Counted from the stretch's first letter, positions 19,684-27,497 are shown. The stretch is DNA of 64,000 bases from Alloalcanivorax marinus (GCF_016785095.1 NZ_JAEKJB010000009.1:353253-417252); one strand, 5' to 3'. Numbers and translations are program-made. The notes: generated by a model not told the origin, from the letters alone.

Positions 19684-19707
19684 GATCGCGACTGAAGCCG
19701 CTCCTAC
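19684..19707. repeat. REP-like element (left of an inverted pair)
   Basis: Reads GATCGCGACTGAAGCCGCTC then CTAC. It is the reverse complement of the element at 19752-19776 with one mismatch over 20 bases; the two are 44 bases apart. Such paired REPs are known in Pseudomonas as REP doublets. Confidence 0.7.
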
Positions 19708-19751
19708 GGAGTAGAACCAACCGATGGGGGTTATCTCCGTGGGTTTCCGCG

Positions 19752-19776
19752 GTAGGAGCGACTTCAGTCGCGATGC
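19752..19776. repeat. REP-like element (right of an inverted pair)
   Basis: Begins GTAGGAGCGACTTCAGTCGC and ends GATGC. With 19684-19707 it can form a long stem; it lies 13 bases past the stop of the TPM-domain gene on the minus strand, where it might protect or end the transcript. Confidence 0.7.
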
Positions 19777-19789
19777 CGAAGGCACCGCG

Positions 19790-20401
19790 TCAGAGCATAA
19801 CCAGGTGATTGGGCAGTTCGTTCTTCTGTTCGGTGGCGGGGAGTTTGGTGATCAGTTCGTCGCCGCAGGAGGCGATGCATTCCAGGAAGCCGTTGAGCAC
19901 CTCGCCTTGCTTCACGTGGCCGGTGAAGGTGTCGACGATGGATTTCCAGCGTTCGTCCGGCACCCGGGCGGCGATGCCCCGGTCGGCGAGGATTTCCACG
20001 TAGTGCTCCGCCTCGCTGACGAAGATCAGCAGCCCGGTGCCATCCTTGGTGTGGTGCAGGCCCTGGTCGAGGAAGGTGCGGCGGGCCAGGTTGGCGGCGC
20101 GCCATTGCTTCACCCGGCGCGGCACCAGGGCCATCATCAGCGGCGGCCAGCGGAACAGCAGCGCCAGCGCCACCAGCACGGTCCATTGGGCGAGCAGGGT
20201 TTCCAGGGCGCTGAGCCAGATCGGCAGGAACGCCAGCACCAGGGGCACCAGCAGGGAGAGCAGCGCCGCCCACATCAGGGGGATGTAGCGGTAGTCGTCG
20301 GCCTGCCGGGCCAGCACGGTGACCAGCTCGGCGTCGGTGTCCTTCTCAATGGCCGCGATGGCGCGGGCCACCCGCTTTTGGTTCTCTTCATTCAATAGCA
20401 T
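19790..20401 (-). CDS. TPM-domain membrane protein
   Basis: 203 residues. The N-terminal ~35 residues (IAAIEKDTDAELVTVLARQADDYRYIPLMW, quoted for context in part) and the C-terminal half (GTGLLIFVSEAEHYVEILADRGI) resemble the TPM (DUF477) fold, split by two membrane helices (about 40-85). It starts at the stop of the neighbouring TPM gene (the stop of one and ATG of the other share a base) and is preceded by lemA, so lemA-TPM-TPM form one operon. This trio is common in bacteria; its role is not established, with envelope maintenance proposed for some members. Confidence 0.8.
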   Translation of the reverse strand: MLLNEENQKRVARAIAAIEKDTDAELVTVLARQADDYRYIPLMWAALLSLLVPLVLAFLPIWLSALETLLAQWTVLVALALLFRWPPLMMALVPRRVKQWRAANLARRTFLDQGLHHTKDGTGLLIFVSEAEHYVEILADRGIAARVPDERWKSIVDTFTGHVKQGEVLNGFLECIASCGDELITKLPATEQKNELPNHLVML

Positions 20402-21153
20402 TACCAGCCTCCCGAGGCGCCGCCGCCCCCAAAACCGCCGCCGCCTCCACCGAAGCCGCCGCCACCGCTGAATCCACCCCCACCGCCGCCACCGAAGCCA
20501 CCGGTGCCCATGGGCAGGAACATGGCGCCGCCACCCCGGCCACGGCCACCGCCGCCGCCCATGGCGCCGAAGGTGAACAAGATGGTGATCACCACCAGGC
20601 CAATCAGATAGAGCAGCGTGGTGAGCCCGCCACTGACATGAATGCGTTTGGCCGGCGGTGGCGCCTGGTACTCGCCCTGGATGGCGGCGAGGATGGCGTC
20701 GACGCCGGCGCTGATGCCGCCGGCGAAGTCACCGCGACGGAAGGCGGGGCGGATCTCATTCTGAATGATGGTGGCGGAAAGGGCGTCGGTGAGGGCGCCT
20801 TCCAGGCCATAGCCCACTTCGATGCGCAGGCGGCGCTCATTGGGGGCGACGATCAGCAGCACGCCGTTGTCCTTGCCTTCCTGGCCAATACCCCATTCCC
20901 GACCAAGCTGGTAGCCGTACTCCTCAATGGGATAGCCCTGCAGGTCGGGGATGGTGACCACCACCACCTGGTTGGAGCTTTGCTGCTCCTCGGTGGCGAG
21001 CTTGTCGGCCAGGGCCTGCTCCTCGGTGGGGTTGAGCAGGTTGGCGTTGTCCACCACCCGACCGGTGAGCTCGGGAAACTGCGGGGCGGCCCAGACGCTG
21101 GCCGCCATCAGCCACAGCAGGGCGGCCAGACCGCCGTGTCGTATCAGGGTCAT
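20401..21153 (-). CDS. TPM-domain secreted/membrane protein, YgcG-like, Gly-rich C-terminus
   Basis: 250 residues. A signal peptide (about 1-22, ending VWAAPQ) is followed by a TPM domain (FPELTGRVVDNANLLNPTEE, VVVVTIPDLQGYPIEEYGY, NGVLLIVAPNERRLRIEVGYGLEG, quoted in short pieces). Then come a membrane helix (about 183-200) and a run of GGGGG/GFGGG repeats to the end. This is the YgcG-type plan. It lies just after lemA (3 bases between stop and start) and is adjacent to a second TPM protein. The glycine-rich tail is low complexity and may anchor or self-associate. Confidence 0.88.
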   Translation of the reverse strand: MTLIRHGGLAALLWLMAASVWAAPQFPELTGRVVDNANLLNPTEEQALADKLATEEQQSSNQVVVVTIPDLQGYPIEEYGYQLGREWGIGQEGKDNGVLLIVAPNERRLRIEVGYGLEGALTDALSATIIQNEIRPAFRRGDFAGGISAGVDAILAAIQGEYQAPPPAKRIHVSGGLTTLLYLIGLVVITILFTFGAMGGGGGRGRGGGAMFLPMGTGGFGGGGGGGFSGGGGFGGGGGGFGGGGASGGW

Positions 21154-21156
21154 GAT

Positions 21157-21747
21157 TTACTCGAAGTTGACGGTCGGCGCCTGCTCGGCGTTTTCCGTGG
21201 TGGCTTCAAAGTTCTCGCGCTGCTCCAGCTCGCTGTACAGCAGGCTGTGCCAGATGCGACCGGGGAAGGTGCGAATTTCGGTGTTGTACTTACGCACCGC
21301 CTCGATGTAATCCCGGCGAGCCACCGCGATGCGGTTTTCGGTGCCTTCCAGCTGCGATTGCAGGGCCAGGAAATTCTGGTTGGATTTCAGCTCCGGGTAG
21401 CGTTCCACCACCACCATCAGCCGCTGCAGGGCGGAGCCAAGCTGGCTCTGGGCTTGCTCGAACTGCTTGAACTTCTCCGGGTTGTCGAGGATGTCCTCGC
21501 CGGCCTGGATCGAGCCCACCTTGGCGCGGGCCTCGGTGACCGCCACCAGTACCTCGCGCTCCTGATCGGCGAACCCCTGCACGGTGTTGACCAGGTTGGG
21601 CACCAGATCGGCGCGGCGCTGATACTGGTTCTGCACCTGCGCCCAGGCCGCCTTGACCTGCTCGTCGTAGGTGGGAATGGTGTTGATACCACAGCCGGCC
21701 AGGGTCATGGCCAGCCACATCAGCACGAAGGCACGCCAAAGCTTCAT
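21157..21747 (-). CDS. lemA: LemA family lipoprotein
   Basis: 196 residues from the ATG at 21747, which has AGGAG upstream. The signal peptide ends in LAGC, so unlike many LemA proteins this one looks lipid-anchored. The long helical LemA core shows VQNQYQRRADLVPNLVNTVQ, ERYPELKSNQNFLALQSQLE and EGTENRIAVARRDYIEAVRKYN (each quoted in part). It opens the lemA-TPM-TPM operon and its start overlaps the GIY-YIG gene stop as ATGA. A second LemA protein, membrane-anchored by a helix, lies at 49615-50202. Confidence 0.92.
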   Translation of the reverse strand: MKLWRAFVLMWLAMTLAGCGINTIPTYDEQVKAAWAQVQNQYQRRADLVPNLVNTVQGFADQEREVLVAVTEARAKVGSIQAGEDILDNPEKFKQFEQAQSQLGSALQRLMVVVERYPELKSNQNFLALQSQLEGTENRIAVARRDYIEAVRKYNTEIRTFPGRIWHSLLYSELEQRENFEATTENAEQAPTVNFE

Positions 21748-22085
21748 GTAAGGGTCTCCTGTTTGGAAGTGTCGGCAGTCAAGCAATTCCCGGCGCCGTT
21801 GGCAACCGGCCTGGATGCGCCGGCGGTAACGGCACGGATCAAACGTTCCTTGCGGGCCCGGGGCAACGCCTTGAGGCGCGCCTCCAGGCGACCGGCGCGG
21901 GCCCGGTCCGGGACCTCCACGCACAGCACCAGGGCTACCGGCCGCCGGGCGCGAGTGTAGCGGGCGCCGCGCGGGCCGTCGTTGTGTTCGTTCCAGCGCC
22001 GCAGCACGTCGGTGGTGACGCCGGTATATAGGGAGCCATCCGCGCAGCGCAGCATATACACCCACCAGTCGCTGCCCTGTTTCAC
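21744..22085 (-). CDS. GIY-YIG nuclease superfamily protein (UPF0213, YhbQ-like)
   Basis: 113 residues from a GTG at 22085 with GAGG ten bases upstream; the only near ATG is followed at once by a stop. The GIY-YIG core is WVYMLRCADGSLYTGVTTDV with RRWNEHN and the conserved Arg and Glu segments. The family is small single-domain proteins with possible DNA-strand cleavage activity; the role in cells is unclear. The C-terminal ~30 residues (TAGASRPVANGAGNCLTADT...) are unconserved. Overlaps lemA by 4 bases. Confidence 0.85.
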   Translation of the reverse strand: MKQGSDWWVYMLRCADGSLYTGVTTDVLRRWNEHNDGPRGARYTRARRPVALVLCVEVPDRARAGRLEARLKALPRARKERLIRAVTAGASRPVANGAGNCLTADTSKQETLT

Positions 22086-22171
22086 GGTTTTACATCCTCT
22101 TGCGTTCAAGTTGCTATCATCATCGGCGGTACTGAAGCGACACAACAATAGCCTGAAACAGGGAGTTTCGC

Positions 22172-22582
22172 ATGATCACCTATTTGTACTGGTTCCTGGT
22201 GGCGGTGGCCATTTTCCTGGTGCTGTTCGGCGTCGGCGTGCGCATGGGCAAATGGAAGCCGGCGCTGATCATCGCCGCGATCCTGTGGCTGGCGGGCACC
22301 CTGCTCTACTATTTCTGGCTGGAGCAGATTTTCGTCAAGCGCCTGGGGGGCACCATGACCCTGACCATTCCGGCGGGCCAGCAGCACATCGCCGCCACCT
22401 GGAAAGGCGACAACCTCTGGATCGAGAATTACGATCCGGAGACCAACCGCTGCATCTTCCGCGAATACTCCCGGGGCAACATGCTGGAAGGCCAGGTGGT
22501 GCTCAAGGACTGCAACCCGCTGCGCGCCGGCGGCGGTGAGGGCAAGGCCGCCATCCCCGAGGGCCCGCGCACCCCGCTGTGA
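22172..22582 (+). CDS. Small two-helix membrane protein, unknown
   Basis: 136 residues with GGGAG seven bases before the ATG. Two membrane helices (about 4-24 and 31-49) are followed by a soluble part with IPAGQQHIAATWKGDNLWIE and two cysteines (NRCIFREY, VLKDCNPL) that could form a disulfide if the part is periplasmic. I do not recognise a family. It is divergent from the GIY-YIG gene and 70 bases before the peroxidase gene. Confidence 0.7.
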   Translation: MITYLYWFLVAVAIFLVLFGVGVRMGKWKPALIIAAILWLAGTLLYYFWLEQIFVKRLGGTMTLTIPAGQQHIAATWKGDNLWIENYDPETNRCIFREYSRGNMLEGQVVLKDCNPLRAGGGEGKAAIPEGPRTPL

Positions 22583-22652
22583 CCCCCTTGGCGCCGCCTT
22601 GACCGGCGGCGTCCGATAGTGATGCTCCCGTGATCCATCAGAGGAACAGCCG

Positions 22653-23219
22653 ATGAGCCCGCTACGTTTCATCCTTGCCTGCGCCCTGGGCCTGGGCAGT
22701 CTGCTGCTCGGCGGCCCGGCCCGCGCCGCCGACGGCGAAGCCGCCTGCCCCGCCCTGTTTCAGCATGAAGCGCGCAAGCTGCACAGCAAGGAGGACGTGG
22801 ATCTCTGCGCCCTGACCGCCGGCAAGGTGGTGCTGGTGGTGAATACCGCCAGCCAGTGCGGGTTCACGCCCCAGTTCAAGGGCCTGGAAGCGCTCTACAA
22901 GACGTATCGGGATCAGGGACTGGTGGTGCTGGGTTTCCCCTCCGACGCTTTTCGCCAGGAACTGGACGATGAAGGCGCCACCGCCAAGGTCTGCTACGTG
23001 AACTACGGCGTGACCTTCCCCATGATGGCCACTTCCCCGGTGCGCGGGCCGGACGCCAATCCGGTGTTCCAGGCACTCAATCGCGCCGCCGGCGAGCCGG
23101 AATGGAATTTCAACAAATACCTGGTAAACCGGGACGGCGAGGTGCTTCGCCACTTCCCGTCCTCCGCCAAGCCCCGGGGCGGCGAGCTGGAGGCGGCGGT
23201 CCAGGCGGCGCTGCGCTGA
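22653..23219 (+). CDS. Periplasmic glutathione-peroxidase family protein
   Basis: 188 residues with AGAGGAA before the ATG. A signal peptide ends near GGPARAADG, which predicts export, unusual for this mostly cytoplasmic family. The peroxidatic cysteine is in VNTASQCGFTPQFKGLE, the Trp-Asn pair is WNFNKYLVNRDGEV and the usual glutamine motif is replaced by GFPSDAFRQEL. A further cysteine in AKVCYVNYGVTFP may act as resolving cysteine with thioredoxin-type reductants. It probably reduces peroxides in the envelope. Substrate is not known. Confidence 0.9.
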   Translation: MSPLRFILACALGLGSLLLGGPARAADGEAACPALFQHEARKLHSKEDVDLCALTAGKVVLVVNTASQCGFTPQFKGLEALYKTYRDQGLVVLGFPSDAFRQELDDEGATAKVCYVNYGVTFPMMATSPVRGPDANPVFQALNRAAGEPEWNFNKYLVNRDGEVLRHFPSSAKPRGGELEAAVQAALR

Positions 23220-23283
23220 CATCTGGCGGCGCCGTGCCGGCGCTGCTATGGTGTCAGGTTCAATACCGGTAATCGCCAGTCCG

Positions 23284-23601
23284 ATGAAAGTCCGCAACAG
23301 TAAGGAACAGCAACGCCAGCGCCTGCGGCGGGATATGGAGCGGTTCCTTTCCCGGGGTGGACGCATCGAGGAAGTGCCCAGCGGCACGTCCGGCGACAAC
23401 CCGGACCAGCCCCGGCAACGGCGTGCCTTCCCCTTCGCCCAGACACCGCGTGCCACGCGCACGGACCTGTCGCAGTTGGCGGCGGCCATCGATGCGCGCA
23501 AGAAGCACGGCAAGCGCCGCCCGTCCCGGCAGGCCGGCCCGCGCCGCCGCCTGATCTACGACGATTTCGGTGAGCCGCTGCGCTGGGTCTGGGACGACTG
23601 A
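23284..23601 (+). CDS. Small basic protein with a SutA-like FLSRGG motif
   Basis: 105 residues from the ATG at 23284 (MKVRNSKEQQRQRLRRDMER); a start at 23248 gives an unlikely extension. It is very basic. The segment MERFLSRGGRIEEVPSG resembles the conserved C-terminal motif of the Pseudomonas RNA-polymerase-binding regulator SutA (MEEFLSRGGKVQEI), followed in both by a proline-rich stretch. The remainder (DLSQLAAAIDARKKHGKRRP, RRRLIYDDFGEPLRWVWDD) is unfamiliar. Function is unknown; a nucleic-acid or polymerase link is inference from the motif and charge. Confidence 0.65.
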   Translation: MKVRNSKEQQRQRLRRDMERFLSRGGRIEEVPSGTSGDNPDQPRQRRAFPFAQTPRATRTDLSQLAAAIDARKKHGKRRPSRQAGPRRRLIYDDFGEPLRWVWDD

Positions 23602-23638
23602 TTCAAGACAACTCCATTCCGAGTAGAAGGAACCCCTC

Positions 23639-24412
23639 ATGAAACGCTTGAGCGCTTTGATCTGTTTGCTGTTGTGGGCCGGCAGCGCCACCGCCGAGGT
23701 GTTGGAACAGGCGGTCACCCTGCCCGGCGGCGTCGGCGACGGCGTGCTCTACATGGACGACGACCTGGACCGGACCACCGCCGGCGTGATCGTGGTGCAT
23801 GAGTGGTGGGGCCTGAATGACTATGCCCGTAACCGGGCCCGGCTGCTGGCCGATGAGGGCTATGTGGCGATTGCCGTGAACCTCTATGACAAGGGCAAGG
23901 TGGCCGGCCACCCGAACGACGCCAAGACCTTCATGCAGGAGGCGCTGGCCAACCCGGAAAAGACCACCGCCCGCTTCAACGCCGCCAAGAAACTGCTGCG
24001 CGACCAGCAATACGTGGACAATGATCGCATCTTCGCGGTGGGTTACTGCTTCGGTGGCGGCGTGGTGCTGGAACAGGCCCGGCGCGGCAACGATCTGGCC
24101 GGCGTGGCCAGCTTCCACGGCACGCTGGGCACCGAGAAGCGCGCCACCGCCGGCGATGTCCAGGCGCGGGTTCTGGTGGCCACCGGCCAGGCCGACCCCA
24201 TGGTGCCCGCCGATCAGGTGACCGCCCTGGTGAAGGAAATGACCGACGCCGGCGTGGACTTTCAACTGCTCAGTTTTCCCGGCGCCCAACATGGCTTCAC
24301 CAACCCGCGGGCCGACCAGCTGGGCCAGCGTTTCGAGCTGCCGCTGGCCTACGACCGGCAAGCCGACCTGATCAGCTGGCAAGCGCTGATGGACTTCATT
24401 GAACAACCCTGA
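23639..24412 (+). CDS. Exported dienelactone hydrolase family protein
   Basis: 257 residues with a signal peptide (ends SATAEV). Alpha/beta hydrolase with a cysteine nucleophile in AVGYCFGGGVV, the acid in ATGQADPMVP and the histidine in PGAQHGFTNPRAD, the triad of dienelactone hydrolases. VHEWWGLNDYARNRARLLADEGY (quoted in part) is a family hallmark. It hydrolyses esters or lactones; the substrate is unknown. A second, cytoplasmic member lies at 38369-39142. It is followed by a 369-base leader region of the guanidine operon. Confidence 0.9.
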   Translation: MKRLSALICLLLWAGSATAEVLEQAVTLPGGVGDGVLYMDDDLDRTTAGVIVVHEWWGLNDYARNRARLLADEGYVAIAVNLYDKGKVAGHPNDAKTFMQEALANPEKTTARFNAAKKLLRDQQYVDNDRIFAVGYCFGGGVVLEQARRGNDLAGVASFHGTLGTEKRATAGDVQARVLVATGQADPMVPADQVTALVKEMTDAGVDFQLLSFPGAQHGFTNPRADQLGQRFELPLAYDRQADLISWQALMDFIEQP

Positions 24413-24449
24413 ATGGCACAACCCTGCCCCACCGGCCGCGCCCCAAAAA

Positions 24450-24487
24450 GGGGCGCCGCGCACCACAATGGCACCACCCGGCGCCCC
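24450..24487 (+). terminator. Possible terminator after the hydrolase gene
   Basis: Arms GGGGCGCCG (24450-24458) and CGGCGCCCC (24479-24487) are perfectly complementary, with a 20-base loop and GTTTTA after. An alternative GCGCCCC/GGGGCGC hairpin with an AAAAA loop overlaps it at 24438-24456. The T-run is short, so this is tentative. Confidence 0.4.
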
Positions 24488-24552
24488 GTTTTAGCCCTTC
24501 CTCCCCTGCCCCGACCGGGGCGATCCCTTGCAAAACAGCCACTTGCCGATCC

Positions 24553-24568
24553 TGGCACCGGACTTGCT
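24553..24568 (+). promoter_or_regulatory. Sigma-54 promoter of the guanidine operon
   Basis: TGGCACC, four bases, TTGCT: this fits the -24/-12 consensus TGGCACG-N4-TTGCW at all but one position, with the required ten bases between the GG and the GC. Transcription would start near 24579, upstream of the riboswitch. Sigma-54 promoters of nitrogen-source operons are usually driven by NtrC; a weak half-like site (GCACCACAATGG) lies at 24460-24471. Confidence 0.75.
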
Positions 24569-24633
24569 CCGCTAAATCACAGGAATCGAATGGCACTGTC
24601 GCCATCACGACCCGGACAATTCGGAAAAATGGA

Positions 24634-24728
24634 TCGCTAGGGTTCCGGTGGGCTTCGCCCACGACTGGTCCGAGAGCGATCGACCTTCTAGCAAGGTTAC
24701 ACGGCGGGACAAAAGCCCGGGAGGACAC
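24634..24728 (+). ncRNA. Guanidine-I (ykkC) riboswitch
   Basis: The conserved blocks of the ykkC class I element occur in order: CTAGGGTTCCGG with a short GTGGGCTTCGCCCAC hairpin, ACTGGTCCGAGAG, then CTTCTAGC, and ACACGGCGGGA with AAAAGCCCGGGAGG. Class I ykkC RNAs bind guanidinium and switch on export or breakdown genes. The genes that follow (ABC transporter, DUF1989 pair, carboxylase) are typical members of its regulon. No terminator stem is obvious between it and the first gene, so control could be at translation or by another fold. Confidence 0.95.
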
Positions 24729-24729
24729 C

Positions 24730-24765
24730 ATGACGACCGTGTCATTGGATTCCTCACCGTCATAG
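24730..24765 (+). CDS. Possible 11-codon leader peptide
   Basis: An ATG five bases after the riboswitch's conserved GGGAGG, which doubles as a strong ribosome site, opens MTTVSLDSSPS and a TAG stop 16 bases before the first gene. Whether it is translated is unknown; its position makes riboswitch control of translation testable. Confidence 0.35.
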   Translation: MTTVSLDSSPS

Positions 24766-24781
24766 CCTGAAGGAGGTCGAC

Positions 24782-25852
24782 ATGACCCGTATTCTGACTG
24801 CTTGCCTCTCCGCGGCCGCGCTGCTGGCGCTCTCCGCCCTCCCCAAACCGGCCCTGGCCGCCGCTGAACGCGACGACTTCAAAGTCTGCTGGTCCATCTA
24901 TGTGGGCTGGATTCCCTGGGAGTACGGCGACGCCCAGGGCATCGTCGACAAATGGGCGGACAAGTACGACATCAGCATCGACGTGGTGCAAATCAACGAC
25001 TACATCGAATCCATCAACCAGTACACCGCCGGCCAGTACGACGGCTGCACCATGACCAACATGGATGCGCTGACCATTCCCGCCGCCGGCGGCGTGGATA
25101 CCACCGCCCTGATCGTCGGTGACTTCTCCGACGGCAACGACGGCATCATCCTCAAGGACAAAAGCAAACTGGCGGACATCAAAGGCCAGAATGTCAATCT
25201 GGTGGAGCTTTCCGTTTCCCACTATCTGCTGGCCCGTGCCCTGGAAACCGTGGGCCTGAGCGAGCGCGACGTGGACGTGGTCAATACGTCCGACGCCGAT
25301 CTGGTCGCCGCCTACCAGACCGATGACGTGAGCGCCGTGGTCACCTGGAACCCCTTGCTGAGTGCCATCACCGAACAGCCCGATGCCCACCTGGTGTTCG
25401 ACTCCTCGCAAATCCCCGGTGAAATCATCGACCTGATGGTGGTCAACACCGACACCCTCAAAGCCAACCCGAAACTGGGCAAGGCCCTGGCCGGTGCCTG
25501 GTACGAGATCATGGAAAACATGCGCGACCAGGGGGAAACCGGCAAGCAGGCGCGCACCGCCATGGGCGAGATCGCCGGCACCGACCAGGCCGGTTTCGAA
25601 GCCCAACTGAAAGCCACCCGCATGTTCTATGAACCCGCCGACGCGGTGGAATTCGTCAACAGCCCGGACGTGAAAACCACCATGCAACGGGTGGCGGAGT
25701 TCTCCTTCGAGCATGGCCTGCTGGGCGAAGGCGCCCCGGACGCCGGCTTCGTGGGCGTGGAAACACCCTCCGGCGTGTTCGGCAGCGAAGGCAACGTGAA
25801 GCTGCGCTTCGACCCCACCTACATGAAGATGGCCGCCGACGGCGCGCTTTGA
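24782..25852 (+). CDS. ABC transporter substrate-binding protein, likely for guanidine
   Basis: 356 residues with an AGGAGG ribosome site. The signal peptide ends near KPALAAAE. The body is a TauA/SsuA/NMT1-type binding protein: FKVCWSIYVGWIPWEYGDA, QYDGCTMTNMDALTIPAAGG, VNLVELSVSHYLLARALE (each short pieces) and VVTWNPLLSAI. Similar genes next to urea-carboxylase-like clusters have been called urea transporter components, but the guanidine-I riboswitch upstream points to guanidine. First gene of the operon; the permease follows 25 bases later. Confidence 0.85.
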   Translation: MTRILTACLSAAALLALSALPKPALAAAERDDFKVCWSIYVGWIPWEYGDAQGIVDKWADKYDISIDVVQINDYIESINQYTAGQYDGCTMTNMDALTIPAAGGVDTTALIVGDFSDGNDGIILKDKSKLADIKGQNVNLVELSVSHYLLARALETVGLSERDVDVVNTSDADLVAAYQTDDVSAVVTWNPLLSAITEQPDAHLVFDSSQIPGEIIDLMVVNTDTLKANPKLGKALAGAWYEIMENMRDQGETGKQARTAMGEIAGTDQAGFEAQLKATRMFYEPADAVEFVNSPDVKTTMQRVAEFSFEHGLLGEGAPDAGFVGVETPSGVFGSEGNVKLRFDPTYMKMAADGAL

Positions 25853-25877
25853 TCCATAACGCCGGCCGGGAGCCGTC

Positions 25878-26693
25878 ATGAAGAAGCTGATCAACCGTCA
25901 AGCCGGCCCGGTGGGCCGCTGGGCCCTGGGCCTGCTGCCCTTCGTGGTGCTGGTGGTGCTCTACCTGGTGGCCTCGGACGCGCGCCTGGCGGCCAACCCC
26001 AACGACAAGCTGCTGCCGGATCTGGCCAGCTTCGTGGACGCCATTCAGCGCATGGCCTTCGAGCCCAGCAAACGCAGCGGTGAATACCTGCTCTGGGTGG
26101 ACACCCTGGCGAGCCTGGAAAGGCTCGGCATCGGCGTGGTGATCAGCGCCACCCTGGGGCTGGTGTTCGGCATCGTCACCGGTGCCCTGCCCCTGTTCCG
26201 GGCCGGCATCTCGCCGCTGGTCACCGGCCTCTCCCTGGTGCCGCCGCTGGCGATCCTGCCGATCCTGTTCATCGTGTTCGGCCTGGGCGAGCTGGCCAAG
26301 GTGATGCTCATCATCATCGGCATCACCCCGTTCCTGATCCGCGATTTACAACAGCGGGCCGAGGAGATCCCCACCGAGCAGTTGATCAAGATGCAGACCC
26401 TGGGCGCCAACACCTGGCAGATCATCCTGCGCCTGGTGTGGCCCCAGGTGATGCCGCGTCTGATCGGCGCGGTGCGCCTGTCGCTGGGCTCCGCCTGGCT
26501 GTTCCTGATCGCCGCCGAAGCGATCGCCGCCACCGAGGGGCTGGGCTACCGCATCTTCCTGGTACGGCGCTATCTGGCCATGGACGTGATCCTGCCCTAC
26601 GTGGTCTGGATCACCTTCCTGGCGTTCGCCATCGATTTCGCGCTGGCCCGCTACTCACGCTGGCGCTACCCCTGGTTCCACCAGGCGGGGTAA
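25878..26693 (+). CDS. ABC transporter permease, likely for guanidine
   Basis: 271 residues with about six membrane helices (for example LLPFVVLVVLYLVAS, LGIGVVISATLGLVFGIVTG, LVPPLAILPILFIVFGLGEL). The permease signature near TLGANTWQIILRLVWPQVMPRL, the EAA-like loop that contacts the ATPase, is present. It belongs to the taurine/nitrate/sulfonate permease type. It lies between the binding protein and the ATPase, 9 bases before the latter. Confidence 0.88.
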   Translation: MKKLINRQAGPVGRWALGLLPFVVLVVLYLVASDARLAANPNDKLLPDLASFVDAIQRMAFEPSKRSGEYLLWVDTLASLERLGIGVVISATLGLVFGIVTGALPLFRAGISPLVTGLSLVPPLAILPILFIVFGLGELAKVMLIIIGITPFLIRDLQQRAEEIPTEQLIKMQTLGANTWQIILRLVWPQVMPRLIGAVRLSLGSAWLFLIAAEAIAATEGLGYRIFLVRRYLAMDVILPYVVWITFLAFAIDFALARYSRWRYPWFHQAG

Positions 26694-26702
26694 GGAGGAA
26701 CC

Positions 26703-27497
26703 ATGGCCACCATTGAACTGAAGAATCTGTGGAAGGAATACGGCGACCAGGTGGTGCTGGAGCGCCTCAACGCCGAAGTGGAGGAAGGCGAGTTCGTCAC
26801 CGTCGTCGGCGCCTCCGGCTGCGGCAAGACCACCTTCCTGAAGCTGCTGCTGGGCACCGAGACCCCGACCCGGGGCCAGCTGCTGCTGGACGGCAAGCCG
26901 ATCCCGGACGAGCCGGACGAAAGCCGTGGCATCGTGTTCCAGCGCTACTCGGTGCTGCCGCACCTGAACGCCCTCGCCAACGTGATGCTGTGCGGTGAGC
27001 TGGAAACCAGCCGCTGGCTGGGCCGCGCCTTCGGCGCCACCCGCAAGCGGCTGCGCGAGCAGGCCGTGGCGATGCTGGAATCCGTGGGCCTGGGCGCCGC
27101 CCTGGACAAATACCCCCACGAGTTGTCCGGCGGCATGCAGCAGCGTCTGGCCCTGGCCCAGGCGCTGATCAAGAAGCCGCGCATCCTGCTGCTGGACGAA
27201 CCGTTCGGCGCCCTGGACCCGGGCATCCGCAGGGACATGCACCAACTGGTCCTGAAGCTGTGGCGGGAACAGGCACTGACCGTGTTCATGATCACCCATG
27301 ACCTGGCCGAGGGCTTCTATCTGGGCACCCGGCTGTGGGTGTTCGACAAGGACCGCCTGGACCCGCAAACCCCGGAAAGCTATGGCGCGCGCATCACCTA
27401 CGACCTGCCCGTGGGCGACAGCGACAAGGGCACCCTGCAATCCATTTCGCAAAACGTGAATAACACGTCCCGCTTACTCGAAGGAGCACCCCGATGA
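26703..27497 (+). CDS. ABC transporter ATP-binding protein, likely for guanidine
   Basis: 264 residues with AAGGAGG before the ATG. Walker A GASGCGKTTF, signature LSGGMQQRLALAQAL, Walker B ILLLDEPFGALDPG and the switch histidine in MITHDLAEG are all intact. The C-terminal ~45 residues (YGARITYDLPVGDSDKGT...) extend past the ATPase core. It energises the permease encoded upstream. Its end overlaps the DUF1989 gene by 4 bases, which supports a transport-plus-catabolism operon. Confidence 0.9.
   Translation: MATIELKNLWKEYGDQVVLERLNAEVEEGEFVTVVGASGCGKTTFLKLLLGTETPTRGQLLLDGKPIPDEPDESRGIVFQRYSVLPHLNALANVMLCGELETSRWLGRAFGATRKRLREQAVAMLESVGLGAALDKYPHELSGGMQQRLALAQALIKKPRILLLDEPFGALDPGIRRDMHQLVLKLWREQALTVFMITHDLAEGFYLGTRLWVFDKDRLDPQTPESYGARITYDLPVGDSDKGTLQSISQNVNNTSRLLEGAPR

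Noticed and set aside
19252..19695. Open frames of 100-150 codons across the tRNA array
   Set aside because: They read through tRNA and terminator copies and their repeated protein sequence simply reflects the tandem DNA repeat; no ribosome site.
24415..24431. A second TGGCAC possible sigma-54 site at the end of the hydrolase gene
   Set aside because: The spacing between GG and GC is nine, not ten, and the -12 part is poor; the site at 24553 fits far better.
24438..24456. GCGCCCC-AAAAA-GGGGCGC hairpin as terminator
   Set aside because: No T-run follows it on either strand; a different pairing at 24450-24487 is a better, though still weak, candidate.
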